The notes: generated from the sequence alone by a model not told the origin. A stretch of 64,000 nucleotides of DNA from Devosia sp. (GCA_015234425.1 JADGNE010000017.1:62001-126000), one strand, 5' to 3'. Counted from the stretch's first letter, positions 51,991-62,076 are shown. Numbers and translations are program-made.

Positions 51991-53537
51991 CCGCCAAGCC
52001 CTTTTACGTCACGACCGCGATTTCCTATCCCAATGGCGCCCCGCACATCGGGCACGCCTATGAGATGATCGCCACCGACGCCATCGCCCGCTGGAAGCGT
52101 CTCGAAGGCCGTGAGGTCTATTTCCTCACCGGCACCGACGAGCACGGCATCAAGATGGTGCAGACGGCGGCCAAGGAAGGCATTCCGGTCAAGGAGCTGG
52201 CGGATCGCAACGCGGCCGAGTTCCAGAAGCTCGCGGCTGCGCTGAACCTTTCCAACGACGATTTCATCCGCACCACCGAACAGCGCCACCACGAGGCGTC
52301 GCAGGCCATCTGGAAGAAGATGGCCGAAAATTCGGATGGCGACATTTTCCAGTCCACCTATGCCGGCTGGTATTCGGTGCGCGACGAGGCCTATTTCGAC
52401 GAGGACGAGCTGACGGAGAAGGACGGAAAGAAATTTGCTCCCTCCGGCGCCGAAGTCGAATGGGTCGAAGAGCCGACCTATTTCTTCCGCCTTTCCGCCT
52501 ATCAGGAAAAGCTGCTCGCTCTCTACGAAGCCAATCCCGATTTCATTGCGCCCAAGGAGCGCCGCAACGAGATCATTTCCTTCGTCAAGAGTGGTCTGCA
52601 GGACCTCTCCATTTCCCGTACCACCTTCGACTGGGGCATTCCCGTCCCGGGCGCTGAAGGCCATGTGATGTATGTCTGGGTCGACGCCCTGACCAACTAC
52701 ATCACCGGTCTTGGCTACCCGAACGAGCAGAGCGAGCTGTTCAAGAAATTCTGGCCGGCCGACCTGCATGTCATCGGCAAGGACATCATCCGTTTCCACA
52801 CCGTCTATTGGCCCGCATTCCTGATGAGCGCCGGTCTTGAGGTGCAGCACCGCGTCTTCGCCCACGGTTTCCTCACCGTCGACGGCCAGAAGATGAGCAA
52901 GTCGCTCGGCAATGTCATCGACCCGTTCCACCTGGTGGACACCTTTGGTCAGGACGCCGTCCGCTACTTCTTCCTGCGCGAAGTCTCCTTCGGCAATGAT
53001 GGCGACTATGCCAACGAAAAGCTGGTCAATCGCGTCAACGCCGACCTTGCCAATAATCTTGGCAATCTGGCCCAGCGTTCGCTGTCGATGATCAACAAGA
53101 ACTGTGACGCCAAGGTGCCGGCTATGGGCGCGCTGACCGAGGCCGACAACGCCATGATCGCCGAAGTCACCGCGGCACTCGAGACGGCACAGAAGGCGAT
53201 GGACCAGCAGCTGGTCCACGAAGCCACCGGCGCCATCATTTCCGCGCTGAGCTCGGCCAACAACTATTTTGCCGCGCAGGAGCCGTGGGCGCTCAAGAAG
53301 ACCGATCCGGTTCGCATGGCCACGGTCCTCTACGTGACCGCCGACACGGTTCGTCGCCTCTCCATTCCGATGCAGGCCTTCGTTCCCGCATCGGCTGCGC
53401 GGCTGCTTGACCAATTGGCTGTCCCTGACAACCAGAGGACGCTGTCTGACGCTCTCAATGCTAACAGTCTGCTAACCAACTCCGACCTGCCGGCACCGCA
53501 AGGCGTCTTCGCGCGGCTGGAAAAGCCGGCCGAATAA
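51987..53537 (+). CDS. metG: Methionine--tRNA ligase
   Basis: Class I synthetase charging initiator and elongator tRNA-Met. The 516-aa protein has the HIGH motif in [20 protein letters not shown] and the KMSKS loop in [27 protein letters not shown] and a C-terminal helical anticodon domain are present. It is the short form without the C-terminal dimerisation (tRNA-binding) domain. The tatD ATG follows its TAA with no spacer. Confidence 0.97.
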   Translation: MTAKPFYVTTAISYPNGAPHIGHAYEMIATDAIARWKRLEGREVYFLTGTDEHGIKMVQTAAKEGIPVKELADRNAAEFQKLAAALNLSNDDFIRTTEQRHHEASQAIWKKMAENSDGDIFQSTYAGWYSVRDEAYFDEDELTEKDGKKFAPSGAEVEWVEEPTYFFRLSAYQEKLLALYEANPDFIAPKERRNEIISFVKSGLQDLSISRTTFDWGIPVPGAEGHVMYVWVDALTNYITGLGYPNEQSELFKKFWPADLHVIGKDIIRFHTVYWPAFLMSAGLEVQHRVFAHGFLTVDGQKMSKSLGNVIDPFHLVDTFGQDAVRYFFLREVSFGNDGDYANEKLVNRVNADLANNLGNLAQRSLSMINKNCDAKVPAMGALTEADNAMIAEVTAALETAQKAMDQQLVHEATGAIISALSSANNYFAAQEPWALKKTDPVRMATVLYVTADTVRRLSIPMQAFVPASAARLLDQLAVPDNQRTLSDALNANSLLTNSDLPAPQGVFARLEKPAE

Positions 53538-54314
53538 ATGCTGATCGATAGTCACTGCCACCTCGATTTCGAGTCCCTCTCCGCCGATCTGGAGGGGGTT
53601 TTTGCCCGCGCCCAGGCAGCCGGGGTCACCGGCATGGTCACTATTTCGACCCGTGTCGAAAATTTTGCGACCTATGCCGCGCTGGCTGAGAAATACCCGA
53701 ATGTCTGGTGCTCGGTCGGCACCCATCCGCATAATGCCGACCAGGAATTGCGCATCGAAACCAATGACTTGGTTCGGCTGAGTGCGCATCCGCGCTGCGT
53801 CGCCATCGGCGAGGCTGGGCTGGACTATTTCTACGACAACGCACCGCGCGAGGCCCAGGAAACCGGGCTTCGCCGCCATATCGCAGCGGCCCGGATCACC
53901 GGTCTGCCGCTGGTCATCCATAGCCGCCAGGCCGACGATGACATGGCGCGTATCCTCGAAGAGGAAACCGGGCAGGGCGCATTTCCCTTTGTGCTCCATT
54001 GCTTTACCGCCGGACGCGAGCTGGCCGAGCGGTCTCTGGCCCTGGGCGGCTACATCTCCTTTTCCGGCATCATTACCTTCCGGAATGCCAAGGAAATCCA
54101 AGAGGTTGCGCAGATCGTCCCGGCGGATCGCTACCTCGTCGAGACCGACTCTCCCTACCTCGCTCCGATCCCGCATCGCGGCCAGCCCAATGAACCGTCC
54201 TATGTCCGCCACACGGCGGAAAAAGTCGCGGAAATTCGCGGGGTTAGCCTCGAACAGGTGGGCAGGGAAAGCACCGAGAATTTCTACCGGCTGTTCTCCA
54301 AGGCTGCAGTTTGA
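53538..54314 (+). CDS. TatD-family metal-dependent hydrolase
   Basis: TIM-barrel metallohydrolase, with 3'-exonuclease or quality-control functions reported for family members. The 258-aa protein shows the metal-binding DSHCHLDF at the start, VGTHPHNA, AIGEAGLDYFYDNAP, PLVIHSRQADDD and the C-terminal LVETDSPYLAP. It is conserved next to metG in many Proteobacteria and is followed by the MBL hydrolase with overlapping or touching reading frames. Confidence 0.93.
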   Translation: MLIDSHCHLDFESLSADLEGVFARAQAAGVTGMVTISTRVENFATYAALAEKYPNVWCSVGTHPHNADQELRIETNDLVRLSAHPRCVAIGEAGLDYFYDNAPREAQETGLRRHIAAARITGLPLVIHSRQADDDMARILEEETGQGAFPFVLHCFTAGRELAERSLALGGYISFSGIITFRNAKEIQEVAQIVPADRYLVETDSPYLAPIPHRGQPNEPSYVRHTAEKVAEIRGVSLEQVGRESTENFYRLFSKAAV

Positions 54315-54316
54315 CC

Positions 54317-55153
54317 ATGGTTGAGCCGGACCGGATCGTCGCCACCATTCTGGGCTGCGGTTCGTCCGGTGGCGTGCCGCGTATCGGCAATGTCTGGGGC
54401 GCGTGCAACCCGCACGAACCCCGCAACCGCCGCCGCCGCTGCGCTCTCCTCATCGAAGGCTGGCGGAACGGAATTGATGAGCCTACACGGATACTTATCG
54501 ACACTGGCGCCGATCTGCGCGAGCAGCTGCTCGGTGCCAATGTCGACCGTGTCGATGCGGTCCTCTACACCCATGAGCATGCCGACCATTCCCACGGGAT
54601 CGACGATCTGCGCGTTCTGGCGCTGCACAATCGTCGTCGGGTCGAAGTCTATTTCACTGCAGAATGTGGCGCTAAGCTACGGAATGCATTCAGCTATTGC
54701 TTCACTACCCCGCCGGGCAGCAGCTATCCCCCCATCCTCAATGCGCATGAGATTTCGGCTGGCGACACCATTGCAGTCGAAGGACCCGGCGGCACCATCG
54801 AGGTTTCGAGCTTCACCCAGGTCCACGGCGACATCGACTCTTTGGGTTATCGGGTTAAGGGCCTCGCCTATAGCTGCGACCTCTCGACGCTTCCGGAGGT
54901 TTCGGCCGAGGCGGTGCGTGACCTCGATTTCTGGATCGTCGACGCCCTGCGTCCGACCCCGCACCCCAGCCATATGAGCCTGCCGGAAACCCTCGATCTG
55001 GTTGAGCGTTTCGAGCCGCGGATGGCGATCCTCACCAATATGCACATCGATCTCGATTATGATCGCACCGATGCGGAAACGCCGGCGCATGTCACGCCGG
55101 CCTTCGATGGGATGCAGATCGACGTTCTCAACCGCGTCCTGCTCAACCGCTAG
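54317..55153 (+). CDS. MBL-fold metallohydrolase (PhnP-like)
   Basis: Metallo-beta-lactamase superfamily protein of about 278 aa. The N-terminus TILGCGSSGGVPRIG and the zinc motif YTHEHADHSHGIDDLR are typical of the PhnP/phosphodiesterase-like branch, with further His/Asp ligands in TQVHGDIDSLGYR and ILTNMHIDLD near the end. The ATG at 54317 is used; a TTG at 54311 overlaps the tatD TGA and is an equally possible start. It ends tail to tail with the SDR gene, the two stop codons sharing a CTAG. Substrate unknown. Confidence 0.9.
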   Translation: MVEPDRIVATILGCGSSGGVPRIGNVWGACNPHEPRNRRRRCALLIEGWRNGIDEPTRILIDTGADLREQLLGANVDRVDAVLYTHEHADHSHGIDDLRVLALHNRRRVEVYFTAECGAKLRNAFSYCFTTPPGSSYPPILNAHEISAGDTIAVEGPGGTIEVSSFTQVHGDIDSLGYRVKGLAYSCDLSTLPEVSAEAVRDLDFWIVDALRPTPHPSHMSLPETLDLVERFEPRMAILTNMHIDLDYDRTDAETPAHVTPAFDGMQIDVLNRVLLNR

Positions 55154-55905
55154 GCGCGGCCACCGTCGACACTGAGGATCTGCCCCGAAATCCAGCCTGC
55201 CTGTTCCGAGGCGAGGAAAAGCACCGCATTTGCAATGTCTTCCGGCGTGCCAAGCCGGCGCATATGGATGCCGTCGACCAGCCGCTTCTGGCCTTCTTCG
55301 CCGTAGCTTTGCCACTGGCGCTGGGTCGCCGGATTGGACAGCACAAAGCCCGGCGCGACGCTGTTGACCGTGATGCCATGCGGTCCAAGTTCCAGCGCCA
55401 ACTGTTTGGTCAGCCCGACCAAAGCATGCTTGGCGGCGCTATAGGCCTGAATGCCGGTCAGGCTGGGCCGCAGGCCTGCCCCTGAGGCGATGGTGACGAT
55501 CCGCCCGCTGCCATTTGCCTTCATCAGCGGCGCCACCGCCTGGGCACAATAGAATGCCCCATCCACATTGGCGGCGAACAATTGGTGCCAGGCGGCTTCC
55601 GACACGTTTTCAAGGCTTTCGGCCGTCTGTCCACGCACGCCACCCGCGGCGGTGACGAGGATATCCACGCCCCCCAGGCGCTGCGCTATAGTCTCCACGG
55701 CGTCGAGCACGCTCTGCCGCTCGGAAAGGTCGAGCGTCAGGATCAGTTCAGCGCCCGCCGCTTCGGCCAGTTTGAGGCCATCGGCGTCCATGTCGAGCGC
55801 GATCACACGCGCACCAGCCGCGCTCATCGCCGATACGATGGCGCGGCCAATACCCTGCGCAGCGCCGGTGACAATTACTGTTTTGTTATTGAAATTCAGA
55901 TGCAT
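55150..55905 (-). CDS. SDR-family NAD(P)-dependent oxidoreductase
   Basis: Classical short-chain dehydrogenase of 251 aa. The cofactor motif is VTGAAQGIG and D38-type Asp in ALDMDADGL suggests NAD rather than NADP. The catalytic Ser and Y-x-x-x-K follow (IASGAG...AYSAAKHAL), with VNSVAPGFV and a C-terminal ISGQILSVDGG. It is separated from the creatininase gene by 57 nt on the same strand and may share its operon under the GntR regulator. The substrate is not evident. Confidence 0.92.
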   Translation of the reverse strand: MHLNFNNKTVIVTGAAQGIGRAIVSAMSAAGARVIALDMDADGLKLAEAAGAELILTLDLSERQSVLDAVETIAQRLGGVDILVTAAGGVRGQTAESLENVSEAAWHQLFAANVDGAFYCAQAVAPLMKANGSGRIVTIASGAGLRPSLTGIQAYSAAKHALVGLTKQLALELGPHGITVNSVAPGFVLSNPATQRQWQSYGEEGQKRLVDGIHMRRLGTPEDIANAVLFLASEQAGWISGQILSVDGGRA

Positions 55906-55962
55906 AGAGATGTTCTCTAAAGTGATTATGCGGTTGAACTGCGTGGATTCTGCGACAAACTG

Positions 55963-56664
55963 CTAAGCCCAGCCGTCCTCGATCAGCGCCCGGGTTTCCG
56001 TGATGGCGACATGCCAGATGGCCTGCATCTCGTCGTCCGGACGCTGGTAGAAACCGCCGAAATTGCCATCGCCAAGCATCTCCTTCACACCCGCCGCACC
56101 AATGGTTTTGAGCTTGTCGAGATCGGCCATCGGCTTCTGATGGCTCGGCATTCCGACATTGGGCAGCCGCGTCCAGGGAAAGTTCTCCATCCACGACGCG
56201 TGGGAAGCGACTGGGTCGATCTCCTGGACCTTGGAAAAGGTCTTTGGGGCGTTCCACCAATTGTGCCAGCGCACCCGGCTATCGGAATGACTGTTGAGCC
56301 ATTCCAGCGCCGCGGTCTGGCCCGGATTGTTGCCCCCATGTCCATTGACGAAAAGGAACCGCCGGAACCCTGTGTTGTGGAGGCTATCCAGAATGTCGGT
56401 GATGATGCGGGAATAAGTCTCCATCCGCAGCGAGATCGTGCCGGGATAATTGGCGAAATATGGGGTAATGCCGAAGGCGAGCGGCGGGAAGACCGGGACA
56501 TTGAGGGGCGCTGCAGCTTCAACGGCGATCCGCTCGGAGAGGATCGTATCCACCGCATTGCTGAGGTAGGCATGCTGCTCGGTCGAGCCGAGCGGGATGA
56601 TCGCCCGATCATCGGACTTCAGATAATCCTCGACCTGAAACCAGCTCATCTCGGCGATCTTCAT
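55963..56664 (-). CDS. Creatininase-family amidohydrolase
   Basis: Metal-dependent hydrolase of cyclic or linear amides, 233 aa. Family hallmarks are LGSTEQHAYL (E29, H31) with D39, FVNGHGGNNPG and a C-terminal GVKEMLGDGNFGG with Glu. Members open creatinine, 3-dehydro-shikimate-like or mycofactocin-type amides, so the name does not fix the substrate. The start overlaps the GntR stop as ATGA (56661-56664), so it is coexpressed with that regulator, with the SDR following. Confidence 0.88.
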   Translation of the reverse strand: MKIAEMSWFQVEDYLKSDDRAIIPLGSTEQHAYLSNAVDTILSERIAVEAAAPLNVPVFPPLAFGITPYFANYPGTISLRMETYSRIITDILDSLHNTGFRRFLFVNGHGGNNPGQTAALEWLNSHSDSRVRWHNWWNAPKTFSKVQEIDPVASHASWMENFPWTRLPNVGMPSHQKPMADLDKLKTIGAAGVKEMLGDGNFGGFYQRPDDEMQAIWHVAITETRALIEDGWA

Positions 56665-57698
56665 TGATTTTCCTTGGTAATTTCGACCTGGCGCAGGGCA
56701 TCGAGCCGCGGCAGGACATGCTGCTTGATGAAGGTGACATCCGGTGCGTAGCGATATTCGAATGCCTGCTGATCGGGGCGGATCTTTTCCGCCAGCCGGT
56801 CGAGGCCGGTCGCATAGACGATGACATCCGCACGAGAGAGGACGCCATCAAGGCCTGGATCATCGGCCATTATCACTTCGATCCCGGCAATCTGGGGAGC
56901 AAAGCGGACGACGCCGGGTTTCATCAGCGCCATGAACTCGGGAAAAACCGAGACGATACCGACATGCACATCTGCGGCGAGGCCGGCCAACCGGACCGCA
57001 GTCTCCTCGGACGGGACGAAGTTGATCCCGAGCACCGGTATTTGGGCGCCGAAGATGTCTTCAACCTCGATCCGGCGATTTTGCAGCGTGAGGACGATAT
57101 GAGCGTCCGGCGGGCTCTCGCTCTCGGCGAGATCAGCGATGGTGGTCCAGCTCAGGAGGTCATTTGGCGGCAGGTGCGGGCGGATGTGATCGGCATAGGC
57201 AGCGGTCGCCTGCGCGAAATGGCCCACGAGAACAATCCTGAGGCCCTTTGCTGTCGGCTGCCGCCGGTGATTTGCGCGGGCATTGAGGAGGGTCGCCAGT
57301 TCGGTGGGGCCGAGACCGGCCTCCAGGCCCAGATCGAGCAATGTGTCGATTGCGGGCTGCAGCCTGTCGAAGTCAGCTTTGGCCGGCAGTTGATCCGTTT
57401 CGGCGACGAAGGTTCCGGCGCTGCCACGCGTCTCGATAAGGCGCTGGCGCTTGAGCTCATTATAGACGCCAACCACGGTCATCGGGGCGATGCCGGCTCG
57501 CTCGGCCAGGTCACGCACTGGCGGGAGGCGCGTCCCGGCCGTGAGATCGCCAAATGCAATGCCATACTGGATGAGGCCGGAAAGCTGGATGCCGAGCGGG
57601 ACGGGCAAGGCGCGATCGAGGCCAGCCGCCAGCATGGCGACGACGCTCGGCCTGTCTTCGTTTTGCGCCCCAAAGCCTGCTCGCACCCTACTTGACAT
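56661..57698 (-). CDS. GntR-family transcriptional regulator with a periplasmic-binding-like sensor domain
   Basis: The N-terminal winged helix (about 30-100: QLSGLIQYGIAFGDLTAGTRLPPVRDLAERAGI, then TVVGVYNELKRQRLIETRGSAGTFV) is a GntR DNA-binding domain. The rest (about 140-340) is a Rossmann-like sensor (LRIVLVGHFAQATAAYADHI, VLGINFVPSEE, DVIVYATGLDR) similar to periplasmic sugar-binding folds, not the usual FCD or UTRA domain. Length 345 aa from the ATG at 57698; a 41-codon upstream open part is rejected. First gene of the minus-strand arm, coupled to creatininase. The divergent inverted repeat is its likely operator. Confidence 0.88.
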   Translation of the reverse strand: MSSRVRAGFGAQNEDRPSVVAMLAAGLDRALPVPLGIQLSGLIQYGIAFGDLTAGTRLPPVRDLAERAGIAPMTVVGVYNELKRQRLIETRGSAGTFVAETDQLPAKADFDRLQPAIDTLLDLGLEAGLGPTELATLLNARANHRRQPTAKGLRIVLVGHFAQATAAYADHIRPHLPPNDLLSWTTIADLAESESPPDAHIVLTLQNRRIEVEDIFGAQIPVLGINFVPSEETAVRLAGLAADVHVGIVSVFPEFMALMKPGVVRFAPQIAGIEVIMADDPGLDGVLSRADVIVYATGLDRLAEKIRPDQQAFEYRYAPDVTFIKQHVLPRLDALRQVEITKENQ

Positions 57699-57728
57699 AT
57701 TTGGCCAATCTGGCTCCCTTGAGAGGCT

Positions 57729-57750
57729 TTGTTCTAGAACGTTAGAACAA
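57729..57750. promoter_or_regulatory. Inverted repeat operator in the GntR/isoaspartyl-peptidase divergent region
   Basis: Two perfect 8-bp arms, TTGTTCTA (57729-57736) and TAGAACAA (57743-57750), are separated by 6 nt; GTTCTAGAAC inside is itself a 10-bp palindrome. It lies 31 nt from the regulator start and 65 nt from the peptidase start. This is where a dual-control operator would be expected. Confidence 0.75.
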
Positions 57751-57814
57751 AATTGATCGCAGTTTTCGGTGCTTTGCAAGGCCGATCTGCGCGCGTTTGA
57801 GCGAGGGAGGCAAA

Positions 57815-58759
57815 ATGGCAAGTCTGGTCATTCATGGGGGCGCAGGCACGATCCCGCGCGCCAGTTTTACCCCGGAGAGCTATCAGGCTGCCCGACAGGG
57901 GCTGGCTGATGCGCTCAAGGCGGGATGGAAAATCCTCTCCTCCGGCGGGCTGGCGCTGGATGCCGTGGAAGCCGCTGTTATCGCGCTTGAAAACCATCCC
58001 AGCTTTAATGCCGGACACGGTGCGGTGCTCAACGCGGCGGGGGACCATGAGCTCGATGCAGCGATCATGGATGGGCGGTACAGGAATGCCGGGGCCATTG
58101 CATCGGCCCGCACTATCCGCAATCCCATCCGGGCGGCGCGACGGGTGATGGAGGCCAGCGATTGCGTATTGCTGGCTGGAGCCGGGGCCGATGCGTTTGC
58201 GCGGGAGCAGGGGCTCGACATCGTCGACCAAGCCTATTTTACCACCGACCTCCGCCGCGAGCACTGGAAGCGTGCCGACGAGGAACGACGGGGGCTACTC
58301 AATCGCGAGCGCAGCGAGGCCGAAAAACACGGAACAGTGGGCGCGGTCGCCTGTGATGATCTCGGCAATCTGGCGGCCGCCACCTCAACGGGCGGCTATA
58401 CCTACAAGCGCGCGGGACGGGTCGGCGACACGCCCGTCATCGGCGCGGGTACATATGCAGCCAATGGCGTCGTCGCCGTGTCCTGCACCGGTTTGGGCGA
58501 ATATTTCATCCGCCGCGGCACGGCGCACGATATAGCGGCGCGGATCCGCTATTGCGGCGAAACATTGGACACGGCAACCGCTGCGGCCATTGCCGAACTC
58601 AGCGCGGATAAATGTGGCGCTGGTCTCATTGCCGTGGATGCTCGGGGCGCGATCGCCATGCCGCACAATACCGAGGGCATGTATCGCGGCGCGGTGACCG
58701 CTGACGGGCAGATTTCCGTTGGGATCTACGCCGTCGATTTCTCGCCTTTCGACGCTTGA
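57815..58759 (+). CDS. iaaA: Isoaspartyl peptidase/L-asparaginase (Ntn hydrolase)
   Basis: Ntn-type amidohydrolase that cleaves isoaspartyl dipeptides or asparagine after autoproteolysis. The 314-aa precursor has the conserved NAGHGAVLN region and the nucleophile Thr in HGTVGAVACD (T174), preceded by a His-Gly cleavage site. The beta subunit carries SCTGLGEYFIRRGTAHDI. The ATG at 57815 follows a GAGGGAGG ribosome-binding site. Divergent from the GntR regulator; the M29-like gene follows 19 nt later. Confidence 0.93.
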   Translation: MASLVIHGGAGTIPRASFTPESYQAARQGLADALKAGWKILSSGGLALDAVEAAVIALENHPSFNAGHGAVLNAAGDHELDAAIMDGRYRNAGAIASARTIRNPIRAARRVMEASDCVLLAGAGADAFAREQGLDIVDQAYFTTDLRREHWKRADEERRGLLNRERSEAEKHGTVGAVACDDLGNLAAATSTGGYTYKRAGRVGDTPVIGAGTYAANGVVAVSCTGLGEYFIRRGTAHDIAARIRYCGETLDTATAAAIAELSADKCGAGLIAVDARGAIAMPHNTEGMYRGAVTADGQISVGIYAVDFSPFDA

Positions 58760-58778
58760 CGGAAAGTCCCTTCTGACA

Positions 58779-59810
58779 ATGGCTTATGCAGTCTCTTTTT
58801 CCGGCCCCGGCTTCAGCTCGGATCTCGCCGGTCTTTTTACTCACCAGCTACGGGAAAGTGCCCTCAAGCCGGGTGAAACCTGCCTCTGTATTACCGACAC
58901 CGCCTGGGATCCCGCTTACGGCGGGGCCTGCATGGCAGCGGCCCGGGCGCTCGGCGCAGAGGCCTTTCTCACGACTTTCGCCTGGAACGAGGAGGCGTCT
59001 CCAAAGGCGCTGTCGGCCCTGTGCGGCGTCGCTGACCTCATCGTCTACATGACTTCACAGCGGCTTCATTATCGCCAGGAAATCGCGGAAGCGCTAGATA
59101 GAGGCGCGCGGGTTTTGTGCTGCATGGAGGAGCCGCATGTGCTGCACCGCATGCGCGCCGACCCGGAGGTGCGTCGGCGGGCTCTGGCCGGTGCCAAATT
59201 GCTCGATAGCGCGCGACAGATCCGGATCACTTCTGCCGCGGGAACGGATCTTGTCATGGACAAGAGCGGGCGCGGCGCGCTGGCCAATTATGGCGTGGCG
59301 GATACGCCGGGACATCTCGACTTCTGGGGGCTGGGAGCAGTCCAGTCGGCACAGCGCGAAGACTCGACCAATGGCCGGTTGGTGCTCGATGTCGGCGATG
59401 CGTGTTTTCACATCGGGCGCTTTATCGAGCACCCGGTCGTGATGGACTTCGAGGACGGGCGGATGGTGTCCATCGAGGGTGGGCTGGATGCGCGGCTGAT
59501 CCAGGCTGAGCTGGAAGCGGCCGGAGACGACAGAGCGATGGTTGCTGGGCATATGGCCTGGGGTGTCGACCGGCGCGCCCGCTGGACACAGATGATCACG
59601 CAGACGCCCAACACCGGCGGCGGCGGGGCGGACAGCGAGAGCACCTATGGCACGATCCAGATTGAGATCGGCAGCAATGACGATGTGGGCTTCAAGGGCA
59701 GCAATCGCAGCCGGGCCCATCTGGGGCTGTGCCTGCGAAACGCCAATTTGGCGCTGGATGGGGTTCCGATCATCCAGGGCGGCGCTTTTATACCGACGGA
59801 ATTGATCTAG
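58779..59810 (+). CDS. M29/NicX-like aminopeptidase-family protein
   Basis: A 343-aa protein of the family that unites M29 leucyl aminopeptidases and NicX-type dihydroxypyridine dioxygenases. Features include LKPGETCLCITDT, a central Rossmann-like part (ADLIVYMTSQRLHYRQEI), then FIEHPVVMDFEDGRMVSIEGG, AGHMAWGVDRRARW and the C-terminal TYGTIQIEIGSNDDVGFKGSNRSRAHLG. Metal ligands (Glu/His/Asp) are present in this last region, but I cannot assign them exactly. Coexpressed with iaaA. Aminopeptidase action on the released amino-acid derivative, or ring cleavage, are both possible. Confidence 0.8.
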   Translation: MAYAVSFSGPGFSSDLAGLFTHQLRESALKPGETCLCITDTAWDPAYGGACMAAARALGAEAFLTTFAWNEEASPKALSALCGVADLIVYMTSQRLHYRQEIAEALDRGARVLCCMEEPHVLHRMRADPEVRRRALAGAKLLDSARQIRITSAAGTDLVMDKSGRGALANYGVADTPGHLDFWGLGAVQSAQREDSTNGRLVLDVGDACFHIGRFIEHPVVMDFEDGRMVSIEGGLDARLIQAELEAAGDDRAMVAGHMAWGVDRRARWTQMITQTPNTGGGGADSESTYGTIQIEIGSNDDVGFKGSNRSRAHLGLCLRNANLALDGVPIIQGGAFIPTELI

Positions 59811-59822
59811 CAGCGTTTGGTG

Positions 59823-59862
59823 GGCCGGGCAGGGTGCTCACCCCGTCCGGCCAGCCTCTTTG
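59823..59862. terminator. Terminator-like hairpin between the M29-like gene and katE
   Basis: A 14-bp imperfect stem (59823-59836 with 59839-59852; one mismatch and one G-T pair) has a very short loop and lies in the convergent gap. The + strand side is followed by CCTCTTTGTC, a weak T-tract. It probably serves both converging genes. Confidence 0.6.
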
Positions 59863-59872
59863 TCAGATAGGA

Positions 59873-62014
59873 TCAGGCGAGATCGCGAACCTTGGGTTCG
59901 CGGGCCCAATGCCTGACGGCGCCGACTTTCATGAAGTCCTCGATCGGAACGACGCCTTCGTCCTTCTCGACGTTGGCGGCCTCAAGGAGGGGCTTTGTGC
60001 CGTTGCAATGGGCGATGGTCTTGCAATGGCCGAAGGCATCCATGAACCACTGAATGGCAGCGCCGTCCTTGAGGAGCTTTTCGACGGCTTCTGGCATGAG
60101 GATCGAGGCGACAGCGTCAAAGATCACCGAAGGTGACCCCGCCAGCTGGCCGTCGGCCTTGAGCGTGCCACCCTTGACCGGGATGCCGCCGACCTTGGGC
60201 GCCACGAGGAATGCGGTGCCACCGGCCGCTTCGATCTCGCTCTTGAGCTTGTCGATACTGGCTTTGTCCGAGCCCTCGGCGAACAGAATGCCGATCTTGC
60301 GCCCTTTGAGGATCTTCTTGGCCTGCTTCTGGATGGAGAGTTTGTCGGACGGATCAAGGTCAATCGGCTCGCGGGCGGCCTTGGCTTTTTTGGGAAGATC
60401 CATTGCCAATCCGGTGGCAACCCGTTGGGCGAGATCCTCGTCGATGTTGCGCAGCCGCGAGATGACCCGCAGACGGACATGCTCGAGGGTCACCTTGGAC
60501 AGCTCGAAGACAATGGCGCTTGCGATATGAGCCTGTTCGCTGGCGGTCTGGCTCTTGAAGAAGAGGCGGGCCTGGCTGAAGTGATCGGCAAACAGCTCCG
60601 CCCGCACGCGGACCTTTTCGGTCGGGTCGTTCCGCTCGGCGTTTTCACGGAAGGAGGTGAAGCCGGTGTCGAGGCTGGCACGCGGACCGGTGTCTTCACC
60701 GGCTTCGAACAGGCTGTTCGGCTCGTAGTTTGCCCGACCCGTGGGAACAAGCGTCTGCACCATCCCGTCCCGCTGGAAATTATGGAACGGGCATTTTGGC
60801 GCATTGATCGGGATCTGATGGAAATTGGTCGTCCCAAGCCGCGACTTCTGGGTGTCGAGATAGGAGAAGAGGCGCCCCTGCAGCAGCGGATCGTTCGAGA
60901 AATCAATGCCGGGAATGATGTTGGTCGGCAGGAAGGCCACCTGTTCGGTTTCGGCAAAGAAATTGTCGACGTTGCGGTTGAGGGTCATGCGACCGATGAT
61001 CTCGACCGGGATAAGCTCCTCGGGGATGAGCTTGGTGGCGTCGAGCACGTCATAGGGCAGGGAGGCGGCGAAGGCCTCGTCAAACACCTGCACGCCCAGT
61101 TCCCACTGGGGGAAGTCGCCCTTGTCGATGGCTTCGAAGAGATCGCGGCGATGGAAATCGGGATCTGCGCCGGCAATTTTCACCGCCTCGTCCCAGGTTG
61201 TCGACTCGATGCCCAGGACGGGCTTCCAGTGGAATTTCACGAACTTGCCTTCACCCTTCGCATTGACGAAGTGGAAGGTGTGAACTCCAAAGCCCTCGAT
61301 CATGCGAAATGAGCGCGGGATGGCACGATCCGACATGGCCCACATGATCATGTGCATTGTCTCGGGCATCAGGCCGACAAAATCCCAGAACGTGTCGTGG
61401 GCAGATGCGGCTTGCGGATAACCGCGATCGGCCTCCATCTTGACGCTGTGCACGAGGTCCGGAAACTTCATCGCATCCTGGATAAAGAACACCGGGATGT
61501 TGTTGCCAACAAGATCCCAGTTGCCGTCCTCGGTGTAAAATTTGGTGGCAAAGCCGCGCACGTCACGGGGTGTGTCCACCGAACCGGCACCGCCGGCAAC
61601 GGTCGAAAAGCGGACGAAGACGGGACAATTATTGCCTTCCTTCTGGAAGATCGTCGCCTTGGTCAGCTCCGGGATAGCCTTGGTGCATTCGAAGACGCCG
61701 TGAGCGCCTGAGCCGCGGGCGTGCACGATCCGTTCGGGAATGCGCTCGTGGTCGAAGTGGAAAATCTTTTCGCGCAGCACGAAATCTTCAAGCAGGGCCG
61801 GGCCGCGCTCGCCGGCTTTGAGGCTGTTTTGGTTATCCGATATGCGGTGGCCGAAATTATCGGTCAGATAGGCCGACGCGTCCGCATCGCCCGGAGCCTG
61901 CTGCTGCAGTTCACCGGCATTGCCGAGTTTGGGATCCGGCGGGTTCTGCCCGCTTCCGGGGGTATGGTGATGAAGGGCGTTATTCGTCGACGGTGACTTT
62001 GTCACGTCTGCCAT
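59873..62014 (-). CDS. katE: Catalase, large-subunit clade 2 (HPII/KatE type)
   Basis: Monofunctional haem catalase of 713 aa. Catalytic His is in [12 protein letters not shown] (H98) and Asn in [11 protein letters not shown] (about N171). The proximal haem Tyr is in [14 protein letters not shown] (about Y385). A C-terminal class I amidotransferase-like domain (about 575-713: [20 protein letters not shown]) marks the large-subunit HPII branch. The N-terminal extension is typical. A GGAAC-N17-CGTT promoter 63-88 nt upstream puts it in the general stress response of alphaproteobacteria (inference). Confidence 0.96.
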   Translation of the reverse strand: MADVTKSPSTNNALHHHTPGSGQNPPDPKLGNAGELQQQAPGDADASAYLTDNFGHRISDNQNSLKAGERGPALLEDFVLREKIFHFDHERIPERIVHARGSGAHGVFECTKAIPELTKATIFQKEGNNCPVFVRFSTVAGGAGSVDTPRDVRGFATKFYTEDGNWDLVGNNIPVFFIQDAMKFPDLVHSVKMEADRGYPQAASAHDTFWDFVGLMPETMHMIMWAMSDRAIPRSFRMIEGFGVHTFHFVNAKGEGKFVKFHWKPVLGIESTTWDEAVKIAGADPDFHRRDLFEAIDKGDFPQWELGVQVFDEAFAASLPYDVLDATKLIPEELIPVEIIGRMTLNRNVDNFFAETEQVAFLPTNIIPGIDFSNDPLLQGRLFSYLDTQKSRLGTTNFHQIPINAPKCPFHNFQRDGMVQTLVPTGRANYEPNSLFEAGEDTGPRASLDTGFTSFRENAERNDPTEKVRVRAELFADHFSQARLFFKSQTASEQAHIASAIVFELSKVTLEHVRLRVISRLRNIDEDLAQRVATGLAMDLPKKAKAAREPIDLDPSDKLSIQKQAKKILKGRKIGILFAEGSDKASIDKLKSEIEAAGGTAFLVAPKVGGIPVKGGTLKADGQLAGSPSVIFDAVASILMPEAVEKLLKDGAAIQWFMDAFGHCKTIAHCNGTKPLLEAANVEKDEGVVPIEDFMKVGAVRHWAREPKVRDLA

Positions 62015-62076
62015 GGTTATCTCCGCAGGGACGCTTGCCGTTTGGTGTGCGAATGGGCTCGCAACCTTGCGCTCAG

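Noticed and set aside
59423-59872. Possibility that the M29-like gene reads into katE
   Set aside because: The genes converge and are separated by stop codons and a hairpin; no fusion is visible.
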